Source of the DNA: Dirofilaria immitis
Lineage: Eukaryota > Nematoda > Chromadorea > Rhabditida > Onchocercidae
Direction of reading: 5' to 3'
Assembly: GCA_024305405.1 (NCBI GenBank)
Contig: JAKNDB010000068.1
Coordinates: 7,183,501 to 7,247,500, forward strand
Length of the DNA stretch: 64,000 bases
The notes beneath the pieces were generated by a model that ran no database searches, was not told the DNA's origin, and saw only the letters and a program-made list of their open reading frames with translations. Positions within the stretch are counted from its first letter, which is position 1; the number at the start of each line of letters is the position of its first letter. The position numbers were made by a program, and so were the translations under genes. Positions 28,464 through 42,672 of this stretch are shown here, in pieces.

Positions 28464-31400
28464 AAAAATGATTTTGAAGTTTAATTATCTTACATCTGAT
28501 CGCATCGCTCGTGGAGACTATAATCATAGCATCTAACAATTAAAATAGATGTACATGAACTTCCTTATAGACGACTTTTTATAAATATTCGATTGTATCA
28601 AGCCATGATCATTAATCTATTCATATTAAATTTCGAATAATTCAAAACAAATTTTGACATCTTAAGTATTCTCTTCTTGTATCAATTAGTTTTCTCCGAA
28701 ATACTTAATGTTGCAATCTAGATATTTCAGTTATGGAATTACTTGGATTTTTGATGTCTTTGTAAAATGGCTGCAAAATGACGGCTCAATTTAAGTTTCA
28801 GGAAATGAAATATGCACGAAAGTTCACTTTTGCTAGTAAAAAAATAAAAATGCACTCAATTTAGCCATTCCATCCGCACTAGTCATCCATATGTGGTATA
28901 TACTTTTTTGGCATATGGAAAGACAAGTCATCAAAAAAGTCCAAACAAAGCCATCAACTACATCCAATAACCGGTTCAGCTACTTATTCTATTGTAAGCT
29001 TCAGAAATATAGTCTGCCTTTCAAAGATATCAATTACAATAAAACATTCGTTACTGATTTTAACATTCTTTCCGATCATCCATGACGTTTATATAATTTT
29101 TTATCCTTCTGAGAGTTAAGCAGCCAATATATTCAACAATACAAATTTCGTCACATAAAATTTCAAGCGATGCACCTACCCTCTTTTATTTGTATTCTTT
29201 CACAGATTATAATGCCAATAGCATCTACTACCGCTTAATATATAGCAATTCAAAAGGAAATTTTTTTCTCGTCTAAAAAGATGAAATATTAGCAACAAAA
29301 ATAAATAGATCACTAAAACGAATTTACATAAACACAATATTAATATTATGATCAATAGAATTATTCGAACAATTTCTTCACGAAATGTTGAATATAATCT
29401 AATTATTTGATCGTTCTAGATTCATTTTCTTATCATATGGTTTGAATTATCACTTAATGATCAAATAATTTTGCAGCTTTTGTTCTATGGCCATAATTGC
29501 TCATATTTAACACTAAAATCCTTCAAAATCAAGAATAACTGTAAAATAGATTCTACTTCGAGTTAATATATTCATAATGTAAACCATGATATTTCAAATA
29601 TTATAGTGGCAAAATGGTATGAAAAATTTCTTTGTGGGACAATGATCGAGAGTAACCATGACATTCGCTTAAAAGAAAAGGGAATGTTTAATTGTGTATT
29701 CAGAAACACATCAGCATTTTCCGATAAGTTCCGATACTTACATAATCATGCCTATTTCTTGCAGCAACGGTAAAAATCTCCATTAAAAAACCGTACGACA
29801 ATTTCTCATCAAACGATACATAATTTTGCACTACAGACTAGTAAATTATTTATGATTTTTAAACAAAGCATTCAGCAAATTATCTGCACTCCAAATGATG
29901 CTAGGAGAGATTGAAACATAACAAATCAAATATAATCAAATGGGATTCTTACAGTAAATAATATTTTAAAATTTTATTTATGAAGTATTCTAATGATATT
30001 ATTCAAAATAAAAAATAGATCAATTTTCATGTTAAAATAAAGCATTGTCAGTCATATGCCAAATTAAAACAATATTTAAAAAACGTTAAAATATCAAGAC
30101 TTACAAAAAAGTTAAAATATAAAGACTTACAATTTTTAAATTACGCTTGCTGAATTTATCTGCTTTTTAAACAAGAAATAAAAAGAAATAGTAAATTTTA
30201 TAAAATGTGAGAAAACTAAGATGTTTCATGTTCACTGCGGATTAAAGAGGAAAAAATAAAAATTAAATACATTATCTAATTTGTTTCATTGGAAATTGAT
30301 ATAAAATATAAATTTTCGGGGATAAATTTTAGGAGAGAAGAAAATAAATTTCAGAAACTGTGATTTAAAAATTGTAAGCCTTAATATTTTAAGCTCTTAA
30401 TATTTCTTAAAAGATCGAAGATCGACCGTACCAAGCATTTTTAAACTTCTTCTCACTCATTTCACTGCGAAATCGAAACATAATATAAATGAAGGAAAAT
30501 AAATTTCCATTAGACATAGATAATTTTCAATTATGTTTAAGTTATTTTATAAGATGCGTGATAAATTAATGAAATAAAAGAAAGAATTTCACTACATTAT
30601 GTTTAAGACATATTTTGAAGCAACAAAGAAAACTACACTCAAGCTTTATACAGTTAACGCAGTATAATCAGTTGCATTTTTCGGATCAAAACATTTGGAA
30701 ATAATTTTAGTATCCTATCTAACCTCGTTTAGAGTATTCATTTAATCTTCAAATTTGAGATAATATGCAATTGAAATAGATAGCTTTTAATGTAACTTTA
30801 AAAAATAGTTTTCTCTTTTCCTGACAAAAAACATAAAATATAATCCAAAGAGATATTTTCTATCGCTGCAATTACTTCTTAACAACTGATTGATAGATTT
30901 AGTAAATAATTAACCACTTCCTATTAAACCTAACATATTTCACAGATGAGATTCCTGAAGAACATAATATAAACTACAAAACATTAAACAGAAAATAACA
31001 AGAAACTCCCTATAAAGTAACAAACGAAAATTGTTCTAGAGTTTATTCTCATCGATTGAAAACGTGATTTAATAATAGCTCTCGAAGTGACCAGTTTTTA
31101 GTAGGAATCACTCTTAATGATTCTGAGTACATTTTAAAAATTTTTTGAAAGAGATTTCAAGAATTTTTTAAAGACTAATGATGAAAAGAGTTAAAGAGTA
31201 TCAATAATCTAAAAATTTCACAACCTGACCAGCAAAAGAAAATATGCCGATAAGAATGAGACTGCCATCAACTTTTGAATAATTTTTCACTGCAGGAGAG
31301 GTTCGGGATATTTAACGTTATCAATAATGCAGCTATTTTCTGCAATGATGAAAGACTCGATTTAAATGAATAATAACCGATAAAAATAATCTCTTCATAC

Positions 31401-33920
31401 AAATAAATATTTAGAAAGGAAATAAGACACTTAGGGAGGATTTTAAATGTTTACATAATGAATTAAATAGAGATAAAAAAATAACTATCTTTTTGAACAA
31501 TAATAAAACAAATAAATAAGAAATAATAAATAACTGCCTTCTTCTCGTCATACTTTTTCATAATGCACTAGCAGTTATATTTATAGTAAGTAAATGTGAG
31601 TTACTCCTGGAAAACTTATTTTACTATAAATAAATTCTATGTAAATTCATGCCATATAAATATTCCATAATTCCTGAATAATTCATAATATAAAACTGGA
31701 CCCTAATAAACAAATTTAATTTCAAAAAGAATTACCTTACCTTTTTCTGTATTTCAAATACATCACTCGCTTATTAATAACTCGTATAAACTCTAAAGAT
31801 CCTACATTTTAAGGAGTGTTAAGTCTGAATAAAATGTCCTTAGCAAGTCAAATTCCGGAACATCCGAAATCCATCGACATCTCCACATCAATAAACACAT
31901 TGAAAACTTTAACCTTTCAAATAAAATCTGCTGGGCAATATTTGAAAATTATAACATAATTTCATTCCGTTATGGTTTCTTAAATGTTCATTTACTACTA
32001 GTGAACCAATAAGCAACTCATCCGGTATATTTCAGAAAATGTTCTAAAACAATTATCGTTGATGTTAAATTCGACTTCTACCTCTCCCCTCCCCCCTCCC
32101 TCCCCAGTATCTAAACGTGATGTCTTCTAAACGTACACATGGACACAAGTCCGAAACCAATTTACTACTGCCTGAAAGTTGGGCTATCGTTGTGCTACAA
32201 TGATCAATCCATTTGCCAATCTCATGCTCTGTATCTTGTACCGTTTCTTTCTTCCTTCGTTTATTTTGCAATACTTTTCTCCATAACTCTGAGAGGTCAC
32301 TCTATCATGATACAATTTCTCTTGACTCTTATCAGTTCTTCATTTTCTTAATTTTGAGTCCTAACTTACTCTTTATCATTGTGAAACCTCACCGCCAGTA
32401 CTACTCGCATTTTTGTCAACATCTTTGCCTGGCTTTATCACCCTAGCTGGCAAACAAAGCACAAATGCGCCATACTAATCACGTTCATTTAATTCGATTG
32501 CTATCTACTTCATCTTATTAGACATATTCATCTTGGACGCTCGTTATTCAGTCATGTCGTATTCTTTCTTGATGTGTTCAATTCCACGTTAATTCGAAAA
32601 TATGAAATGTCATTTATCAAAATTACATAAATAAGTGGAATGAAAAAGATGCTAATCCTTTATCCACTGTCTCTTCTTAAAGATGTGAGTAATGGATAGT
32701 AAAATTGATAGAGTAGTTGAGAGTCGAAATTAATTTAAATAATTGCTTTGAATAACCCAGCTTTGAATATAATATTTAATTTTAGTCTTGAGAAATTGTG
32801 TATATAATATTAAAAAAAAAAATAAAACTATACAAAGCATACAAATCATTTTTATAATCTGTTGTAATAGGAATGAAATTGTTATTTTGATGTAAACATT
32901 ACATTTCATAATATAGGAAATTGAAACGGATATTGTCATGCTTGTTATGTACCCAAAATTGTTTGTTATTATTGTAATTGCAAATCCGAATAAGATGAAA
33001 TAAAGCTATCCAGCTCATTTTTTATTTTAATTCAAAATGGTTTAATTTTAAAAGTGATATTCGATTTCATACTCGAATCCTTCTTTCGAAGATTGGCAAA
33101 TATAAAACTGACAAATGAGTGAAAAAAGTTGACCGTGAAAAAGCGAAAAATTTCAAAAGCAATCTGATGAAAAATTAAAAAGGACATTACTTGAAGGAAC
33201 TTTCAGGAATGATGAAATATTATTCCTACTATTTGAAGTTATCTGACATTGAGGATATTCAGATTCTGAAATTTAATAATCTTACAAGTGCACAAGTATG
33301 CAAACAAAAAATCAGTCACTAAAAGAAAAGAACAAGCTATAGGTATACTAGAATTCTTATGTAGTGACAACAGAATCTTATTTGCGGTAAAAACAAACCT
33401 TGAAAATACGAGTCAAGGAAGATCAAGGAAGACTCTGTTAAGGAAGACTAAGAATTTGGAATATCACAGAACAGACAAAATTCAAGATAGAATCACATTT
33501 TGAGCAAAGGAAATGTCGAAAATTCAGAACTTCTGCCTTCAGCTTTCTATCTGCTGCTTTTCATTTCACTTTGCACAACCACACGAGTGATAATAGTTTT
33601 TGCAAAATGTCAATTTTTGATGTCTTTTATCTGAGAAACAAGAATTGAAAATTTAATCTTATTCTACATCGCATTCTTCACGTACTATGATATAGTCTTA
33701 ATTTCCAAGTAATTCAACAGTATCTCATTTGCAGTTTTCCAAATCATTTTTGAAAATTTTTTCGAAGATGAAGATATATAAAGGCAATGAGAATTGATTA
33801 TTGATAAATGAGGTCTCAGCGCATTGTTATATTGCTATCTTTTACCAGCAAAAATTTCGATTAGTTAATCAGTAAAGAGATTCTGAATATACGTTCAGTG
33901 TATAACAAATATATATATAG
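28464..33920. other. Intergenic, 5.5 kb, no gene seen
   Basis: Continuous A/T-rich sequence with many stops in all frames. A C-rich patch at 32085-32105 (CTCCCCTCCCCCCTCCCTCC) stands out. Several chance ORFs of 60-70 codons have low-complexity hydrophobic translations and no splice-site support. Confidence 0.7.
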
Positions 33921-35304
33921 TCAAGACTGTCTTCTTCGACGTAAATTGAAAAATGTTGATATTGGAGGTAGTAACGTTGTAAGATTCGGATATTTAGTAT
34001 CAAATGGATCATCGTAATGCAAAGTATATGGTAAACTAGTCATTCCGCATGTGTTGATCACTGCTATACGAATTTCATCGGTACCAGCTAATCTTTCTTG
34101 TATTGTTATCGGAGTGTAAGGAATCACAAAATCCTTTGGATCAATACATAGCTGAGGTTGTCGAACACGTTGAATTAAAGTTGAAAAATGGTGTGATGCT
34201 AATCGATCATTCGATTCTTCAGTTGGCAGAAGTGATGATGAGTTATAAAGTTCTGCTTGTGGTGAACGTGTCTCGGCGAAGGGGTTGCTTGGTATCACAA
34301 ATTCAGGATCGTTTAGTGCTTCTGTTAGTAACGTCGATCCTGATCCATTTTCCATTTTAAGATTCTGTGATGAGGAGTCAAAGGAGGTGAAGTACTATTA
34401 GGCTCATCTTCCGAATCATCAAGAGATAAAGGTGAAAGTGGTTTAGTTAGCCATTCCAATAAAGTTAAACTATAATATTTCCTCTGAAAAAAGAAAATGA
34501 GTAGTGGATTGAAATATATTTCGAAATTTCCTGATTGTTCCCGGGCTAAAATGTGTCATTCGATAACTTAGCAAAAGCAATTTGATTACTTGATGCTTTA
34601 TAATAGTTAAACTTCTGAGATGACTTACTATTGCTATTATTTCTCATTAGGATCTAGTTTATGAGTGTGCCGATGTAATATTTCAGAATATCCAAAATAT
34701 TTTCCTCTCGAATCTCATCATTTTCCGTCTTTCTTATTGTCATTGAAACATTTGCTCTGTTTGTTCAAAATTTATTATTATTATGACAAAAAAAAAGCTT
34801 TCTACCAATAATATATAAAACTCAAATGTTTTTATCCTCTTTCTTCTTATCTTCTTTTAATAAAATACCGTTCCAACAGTTGTTAGTTACTATCTATCTC
34901 AGTCATCAAATTATAATCAATGTTTTTGAAAGACAATTTAATCATGCTAACCAGGTGCGCTCTTGACTGCATCTATCACACCATATATTTTAACTACTGC
35001 AAGGAAAAGGAAAATCTGTGTGAAAATTTCTAATGGGATTAAATTCTTCTTACCATCCACCTGTCCCGAAAACTTGGTCGTTTTTGGTTCGCTGCGAATT
35101 ATGATTCTTGCGGTGTTTGGCTGGAAAAATTGTTCTTCATTTAGTAAAAGAGAAATTTCTAAACTTTAGTTAAACTAAATCTGTACGAATTTGTTCGTTG
35201 AAATTAGAAAAATTACTTCAAATGTTTAAATTCAAATACCTTAAACATAAAATTTGTAAAAAATTACCTTTGGCACGATCACTTTTGCTTTTGATAGGAG
35301 CCAT
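33921..35304 (-). CDS. Unrecognised ~222-residue protein, three exons
   Basis: I do not recognise this protein. Exons: 35268-35304 (MAPIKSKSDRAK plus one base), 35054-35120 and 33921-34483. The N-terminus is basic (KHRKNHNSQRTKND), then a YYSLTLLEWLTKPLSP stretch, then an acidic/serine-proline part (LDDSEDEPNSTSPPLTP). The C-terminal 144 residues form a continuous open frame from an internal ATG at 34355, with PKDFVIPYTPITIQERL, a DDPF segment and a basic end (RRRRQS). No signal peptide or membrane segment. Two problems: the frame breaks at the A4 run 34355-34358, consistent with one missing base (HHRILK then MENGSG), and exon 2 ends in phase 2 (TG) so exon 3 must start either at the tandem acceptor 34481 or at 34483 with one more missing G. 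The reconstruction rests on splice sites and composition, not on homology. Confidence 0.55.
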
Positions 35305-36574
35305 TGGAATTGTACGGAAGAGATTGCGCAATGTTAAAAATGGCAAGAGAACTTTTCGAGCTGTGCTCACCTTTGTCTCTGACCTCATCTATTGGATTTT
35401 GGGAGGGAATGTTTTCCTCCTATAGAGATCATTGTGCTGAACTCTGACCTTTATCTAACACTGACATATTTGAGTGTAGTAATGCTACATAGCATTTTCA
35501 TAATGCCGATACCTTAAAAAATCAATGCATACCACTGAATTATTACCTAATTACATATGCTTGCAGAAAATTAATCTCTTGTTACTCTATCGATACATTA
35601 TTAATACATTCGAAAAAGATAACAAACTACCAAAATAAGTAAGAACTGGGAAAGAAATTGTCGAATTTGGAGAAATTTTATTTAAGCCAAACATTCGTTA
35701 TCTCTGCTATTTGTTTCTTTATGACGAAAACAATATTTTATTGATAATCACTGATAAGGCATTTTGTGAATGTTAAATTGAATATATATGATGTAATGAA
35801 AGATTTTCCATTTTTTACTAACTGCTCAGTTTTGTATAATGCTCAATTTAGTTATTGCAATGGCACCAAAATGATTAGCAGCATATCGAACTGTGCTTAA
35901 TATTAAATGATATTAGAGGATCTACTATACCATAAGATGGATAAAACAAATTTAATCATTATCAGCTAATTCATAAGAATAAAGTGTCTAGCAGATATTA
36001 AATTTACTGGATATAAGGCACTTTTGTTTCTATTCAGATTTCATCCCTTTATGGGCAATGATTGGAATTTTCAGTTTACAGAAATCAATAAATGATTAGA
36101 ATAGCAATGGAAGCAATGAAATAAAAAATTTCTTGTAAAACGGTAGAAGAAACAGTATCAATTTAATAACTGCGAATTCTGACAGGCTACTGCTTACAGA
36201 TTGTTTTTGTAAAACAAAATTTTTAATAAGTAATTAATATTATGAGATCTATAACTGTTAATTCTTAAGAAAGTTTTCATATTATCAATTATTCTTTCAC
36301 AGTTAGCTATTACATTAGTCTGACTTAAAGTAATATATGGCTGAAATATTTTTAAAAATTAATGAGCTCGGCTGCTATCTTCACGTGCATATAGTATTAG
36401 CATTGCATTTGTATTTTTTTATAAAAGAGATTTAAAATATATTTGTATAATTAATTTCTGCACATATCATTGGCGATAGCTTATAGCATGCTTCAAGTCC
36501 TCATAATAAAATTAAACTATCATTTATCCAAATCGTTATTTATACTGCAACAAGGCCTATTTTTTTATTGTCTA

Positions 36575-36592
36575 TTTTTTTTTTTTTTTTTT
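36575..36592. repeat. Poly-T run (18)
   Basis: Eighteen consecutive T bases followed by GG. Given the homopolymer errors inferred elsewhere, the true length is unreliable. A purine-rich stretch of GAAAGGGAGATAGAAGAAG type follows on the plus strand. Confidence 0.9.
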
Positions 36593-36985
36593 GGCATATT
36601 TCGAATCTCATCACGATTATAGATAGAAGAGAAAACGAAAGGGAGATAGAAGAAGAGAAGAAATCAAAATTTATCCATCTAATTTTCTCCTCTTTCGTAT
36701 CTCATTATTTACACTCTCTTCTTTTGAACTTGCCATTTTACCATTTTAAACAATCATGAAAATCATTATTTAAAAATGCGCATATGAAGACAAAGGTCTG
36801 CTGTACTTTAAAAATAAATTTGCCATATTTTTAGCAAAATTTTCATTCATTATGGTCCAATTCAGTTCAACTCCTTTCATCGTTTGCATTCATTTTCCAT
36901 ATACTCTCTCATTCCATATGCAAATTGTCTTTCTCTTATGTCTTTTTTTTGTTCAAAAAGTTTTTAAAACATTATCGAAACTGAA

Positions 36986-37012
36986 ATTATTATCATTATC
37001 ATTATCATTATC
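36986..37012. repeat. (TTATCA)n microsatellite
   Basis: About four consecutive ATTATC hexamers lie in intergenic DNA. Confidence 0.85.
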
Positions 37013-39324
37013 TTCGTAATTTCCATCATTGTCATTCTCGCTTAAGCATGTGATGGGTTTTTTCAATTTATTTGAATAGTTTTTACGACAAAAGTTATGA
37101 TGCATTTACTCAAAATAAGTTTTTTATCTTAGATTGTAAATTTATATAAATATTAATATGTTAGAACAATGTGTTGCGGAATAGCTGAGAAATGACAGTA
37201 ATAACTGACTAAATTATGTGCAATAGTTAATTTGTGTAAATTGCTCTATGGCTATAATATCGCATCGATTTCTCAAGTTTTGATTAGGGAAGAATCGAGA
37301 TTAAGAATTTCTTGAAAACATTGTGTGCAGAAATAAAATATGGATGAAACTTTCTTGTCAGTGAAATGTCGCAAATATAATATTTGTCTAAAAGTTATAT
37401 TTTCTAAATTTATTATTGTTTTTTAGACTGATTCTCTTTTTATCAAATTGATCAGTCCAAAGAAAAAATGTTAACGAACATTTAAAGTATAGCACAATCA
37501 AATTTATCGCCGCTTAACATTTTTTTCCGAAACGTTCTTCTGTTATAAGAGCAAATCATAACGAGTTTTGTAATACTGGTTCAGACCATAAGGTGTGTAG
37601 GTAGTCTTTCCAATTTATCAATCGAGAAATTTCATAGTAAAACCCCTATAATGAGCTTAATTTAATTTTCGCTTGTACAATTTGCCGAAAATTTTCAAGC
37701 CAAAAATTTGAGGGAAAAAGACTTAAATAATTTCAAAACCAAGAAGTTGACGTAAAAATATCGAAATTTCGGAAGAAAGAATTTTTCAATTCATTCTCAC
37801 CATGCGAACACATTGATCTTGATGAAATACGAAACAAATAATTAGCTTATTAGCTAGTTATCAATTAATAACAGAATACGCTTGATTATCTAGGGACATT
37901 TTAGCATCACTTTCATACTTCATTATTCATTTATGTGATAGATCGAATATTCCAGATTAAACCGAAATAATTTCATTTGTCCTAAAATTTAGAAATTCTT
38001 AAATCGATAATTTTCACGACATGCAACGAAACTGCTTATTCAGCAAAAAAAAAAATCATCTCTCTTATTTTCGAGAAAATTACTTTTGATTCTTTGATTC
38101 AACATTAAAGTTGGACCTCTCGAAATATTTAAATATATTACAGATTCCTAACATCGTTCATTTTTTCACGATAAGTTAAATTTGATGATAAGTGTTTAAA
38201 CCGCTTTAAATTCAATTTAATCCAAGCTTCTTATTCTGAATGAAATTGAATTGATAAGAAACATGAATGATGGAAAAGTATTGCACATCATATTTTTATT
38301 ATAAATATTTATTTTAAATTCAAGTAAGGATAAAAATGATAAGTTCAGAATAAAAAATTTCAAAATCTCTGGTTTGAACATCTGATAAAACCAGAAGCTA
38401 TCAATTATTATGGCAAATATATTTCTACTACCCGGCTGTCGTCTGAAATAAAACTATACATTAAAACTTCAAAATTTCTGACAAGTCAGTGTGTGTGAAC
38501 AATATTTCTATTGCAAAAAAGTCAACTATAAGTGTAATGAAATGGGATAACGATGTTAGCTGTGTTTATGGCCCGATAAAAACTAACTATTCGATTATCA
38601 TTTTAACTTGCAGACATGTCAAATTTATAAATACACTTTCAAAACAATCATTATGATATTCATTGAGCCATGAAATAAATGCGTTGTTCCATCAATGGTA
38701 ATTATAAGATTTTGTCGTTCCTTTATCGGCCTTACCAGATTGTTATTGTCGACGTTGTTATTGTGCTAACTGCTTTATCTATCAAAATGATATTAAAAAA
38801 CCTTTCAATGAAATTACTGAAAATGAAATAAAGGGCAGGAATTAACTCATACATAAATATATATCACCGTAGATAGCACAAATCATTACTTTCCTAAAAT
38901 AATGAAAAGGTGATGATGATGTGTAATCGTAATATTATTTACTGCACTCAAAATTCGTTTACTATTGCAAATCCCTTTGACAGCGGAAAACCTTACTTTA
39001 TCGAAAATCGATTCTGCTCTTGGACATCATAATCGCAACATCACTTTTATTATTGAAATTATCACATAGTTTTTTATTCATATTATACTGCATATTTTAA
39101 CTATTCTCATATTATAATTGCAAAGATAGCTAAGAATGAGTAGTGATAATGATAGTGATTAGAAAATGATTAGTAGTAGTATAACACTCTGAATGTCAAT
39201 ACAATTGTCCTGGTATGATCGAAAGTCGTAATAACCAATTTTCCTCTTTGAAGATTTAATGCCTAAATTTTTCCATTATAATATCCAAGAGCTTTCACAG
39301 CTATTGATTCTATTTTTCGTTTCA

Positions 39325-39380
39325 AAATTTATCTTAAATTTAAATTTTAAATTTAAAAAATTTATCTTAAATTTAAATTA
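39325..39380. repeat. AT-rich tandem and palindromic element
   Basis: The unit AATTTATCTTAAATTTAAAT occurs twice with a palindromic AAATTTAAAATTTAAATTT-like centre, so the segment could fold into a hairpin. No coding content. Confidence 0.7.
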
Positions 39381-40792
39381 TTTTATGTGGAATGCAAAGT
39401 AAGCTAAGGAAATTGAATCTGTAAAAGGTTAAAATAACATTTGGAGGAAAGTGACGATAAGTTCAGATAACCAAACAGAAATACTTATGAAAACTTGTAA
39501 GTATAAAAATGATATGTATTAAGGGTTAAAGAAGCAGCTATCACAATATAGAAACAAGCGGTGATTTAGAATATTTTATACTATCAATATTTGCCTCAAA
39601 CAATTAATTAATTATCTTTAATTATATAAATCTAATCAATAATTTTATCTGAAATACCCCATACAGATAGTCTTAAAAACGTATTTCTGCAATATTCTAC
39701 AAAAATTAATACGTATAGTTAATTTATGTTTTGTTTGGTTTGCTTGTTTGATGGTATGCAGTGAAGGATAGATAGTTTGAAAATTAATTACGAGCAACAA
39801 TATCATCTATTTTTTGTCTCGGTATTTACAGAACTATTTGTGCTTGCTTCAGAGATAAATCTCTCTTCTATTCTGCTTCATTTAGAAGCCTCCAACAAAG
39901 TATTCATTAAAATTGTATGCTTTCTGTCGCACTACTATTTTGGACTACACTATTATTGAATACATGCTATAGCAAAGTAGAACTTTTTAGATATGATGTG
40001 ATCATGCAATTATTAGCTATCAATATAAACCAATGCCTCATCTCTGGTGGCTATAGAGTATTCTTATTGATGATTGCCAGCCAAATGCAGAATTCTTCTG
40101 AAACTCTTTAATAGAAATACACAATGTATCCATTTATTAATAGCAAATAAATTGTAGAGCCATAATCACACCAAAAATTCCTTATTTAAATAATTAATTA
40201 ACAATGAAATTTCTTCTACTCTTTTATACTAAATAGTACTAAAAACGAATAATTAATTCGATAGACTGAATCCATAATTTAACTATAAGTTTTATCGAAT
40301 TTGAAATTCAAGAAAAAATTTTGCAAGAACTTTTGCTGGCGAATGACCCTGTCTCCATATGAAGTGAATGATGATTGCAATTATCATCACTGCATTGATA
40401 GCTGTAAAAGTCACAGAAAATAGTATTGAAATGATAGATATGAGAATAGTTTTATATTTTATTAATTTATTGATTTATTTGATATATTCTCGACAGTATT
40501 TGTTCAATATGCTTCGAAACGTCTCCAGCACTTCTCATTCTTTTATTTTAACTCCTTTCATTTCTTTTTAAAATGCCATTTTCACTCGCAAATAATGAAC
40601 AGTTCGAGCATCATTAAAATGATGAGTCACTAAGTAATATTTCTTATATGACACTTTTGGTGAAAGATCACAAGGCTACTGACCTGTTGTCATATACACA
40701 TACCATAATGTCAGAAAGACGGTATAGGTTGAATGCACATATTTGTTATCATCACTGTCTTTCTTCTTTCTTTTCAACAGTACAAAGAATGG

Positions 40793-40939
40793 ATGAATAC
40801 GCTGAAGTCGTTGATTAGCGATCTGTCTCAGCTATGGACGCAGTGCGGAATTAAGTGGCAGAATGAGAAGGTAATCATTATCGCTGCAACTGTGGCTGCA
40901 GGATACACATCATCACATCTGGCAAAACTTCTTGCTTAG
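40793..40939 (+). CDS. Possible 48-residue membrane peptide
   Basis: The only plus-strand ORF with gene-like context. A strong acceptor (CTTCTTTCTTTTCAACAG, AG at 40779-40780) is followed 12 bases later by ATG at 40793. The frame reads MNTLKSLISDLSQLWTQCGI, then KWQNEK, then a hydrophobic segment VIIIAATVAAGY and ends SSHLAKLLA with TAG. This fits an amphipathic helix followed by one short membrane helix. An ATG four bases earlier (40789) opens a 9-codon overlapping frame, which weakens the case. It could instead be the last exon of a gene whose other exons I cannot see, since the frame stays open from the acceptor (YKEWMNTL). No family recognised. Confidence 0.35.
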   Translation: MNTLKSLISDLSQLWTQCGIKWQNEKVIIIAATVAAGYTSSHLAKLLA

Positions 40940-42672
40940 TAGTAATACATACATAAGCAAGGCGTTGCAGCTGTAGTAAATAAATGCACAACAGATGGAT
41001 CACCTGTTCTCCGTTATTTTGCTTAATAATAAATTACGGTACACACTTCCAGTTCCTCTTCCTTGTTACCGTAGCATATTAATTACTTTTTACATCATGA
41101 GTAGTGCTCATTGTAAATGGCTGGCTCTTGTTGCTATAATTGAAGTATCGGTCCGCAGCGGAATTTATTTATTTGACTGAATGGAGGTTAGATTCCGAAC
41201 AGAGAACTGAAAAGCATTGTTCAGATCAAACCGAAGCAGTATCCTCTTGTTAGACAAATGAGAATTTGTTTTCATCTTACAATGAAACGAAGTCAGCAAC
41301 CTTTAGTCTCATCTTATTTCTATCTATCTAAAATTTCAAACAGTCCTGTAGTTTTTCTAACAATAAATCGAAATTTCTTACATTTACTTATATCGATAAA
41401 ATTCTACTGATTAAATTGAAAGCTGAATGAATAAAACCTTGACATACTGTGTCAATCATATTGTAAAGGCAACATATTTGATAAGTCATTAGAATCTCTC
41501 AAAGTCCTCCATTCTCTAAATTTGATGTACGAGTGAATTAATCACACCTATTCCGTTGCTCGGCAGTACTTCTCAATAATCGCTTTAGAAGACGTATCCA
41601 AATAATCACTTCTATCCATCGGTATAACATTAGCGGTTGTATGCCTTGAAGCTGCTTAGCAGCTCCAAATAACAAGTTCCGTTTAAGGCCAATCAGACTA
41701 AATTAATGCAGTAGTCATTTCCTTGTCCCTTTTCTCTTCTCCAGATTCTCTCTCTTTCAATCAGACCATCCTTGCATCAGCACGATAACTCCACTATCTT
41801 ATTAAGATTGATTCAATTCTGCATTGTAAAATATTCTTAAACATTCAGACAAGTCATCCTCATTTCAGATAAAGTATCAGAATTTTCTATCAAAAATTAA
41901 TTTATGACTTCTAAACATTTCACGGTAATATACACAAATCGATTTACCGCACTGCTACACCAACTCGTAAATCATCAATGTGAATTAATATCCAAAAGTC
42001 TCATGTTCTTACAAAACTACAGTACCCTCTAACTTGCAGAAAAATGTCCTTCGCGGCGGATATTCTGTACATACAGTAGTTTAAGAGATCTATTTGCCCG
42101 TGTATTATTTGAAATACTGGGTATATTTTGGATTTATAATTACTGACGCTTATTTAAATTCAGAGGATGTCGAATTGGTTAAGTTTCTTATAATCGGCAT
42201 GAACCTTCGATTTTCGAACTCATTTTCAAGTTCTTCGGTAGAATTTTATCAAGCAGTTCTGTTAAAAACATGAAGATTGGGAAATCAAACATGATTGTAA
42301 AAAATACACGAATATGGAAAAGTTGTTAAAAGAAAATGACAAAGCTACAAAATTTTAAGATATTTGATAATAGCTACAAATAATGGAAATTCCTAAAGCC
42401 ACCAATCCCTTCATTTTTACAATCTTCAACCAGTACACATTGCGAATACTGGGTAGAAATAATAAAAAATTTAATGTTCAAACTTGAATTACAGCAATCA
42501 AACACGGGGCCACTAACCACATTTTTTTTATTTTTCAAAAATGTATAAAAACCTACTAAAAATATTTTCGTTATCATGATTTTGACAGTTTGAAAAAGTA
42601 GAACATGAACTTAGAATGTTATCACAAATATCCAAAGACACATATATAATAACAGATACGATTTATATATAA
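40940..42672. other. Intergenic between small ORF and Polycomb-like gene
   Basis: This stretch is expected to hold the 3' UTR of the minus-strand chromodomain gene at its right end. I see no exons; the open frame at 40995-41180 is unremarkable. Confidence 0.65.

Larger units (their letters stand above)
35430..40780. other. Intergenic, 5.4 kb, no gene seen
   Basis: A/T-rich DNA without recognisable exons. It contains a T18 run, an (ATTATC)n stretch and a palindromic AT segment, listed separately. The ORFs at 39777-40111 and 40368-40571 are hydrophobic, low-complexity and lack splice or start context. Confidence 0.65.

Noticed and set aside
32065..32446. Overlapping ORFs around the C-rich patch at 32085
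   Set aside because: Low-complexity and hydrophobic translations on both strands with no splice-site support.
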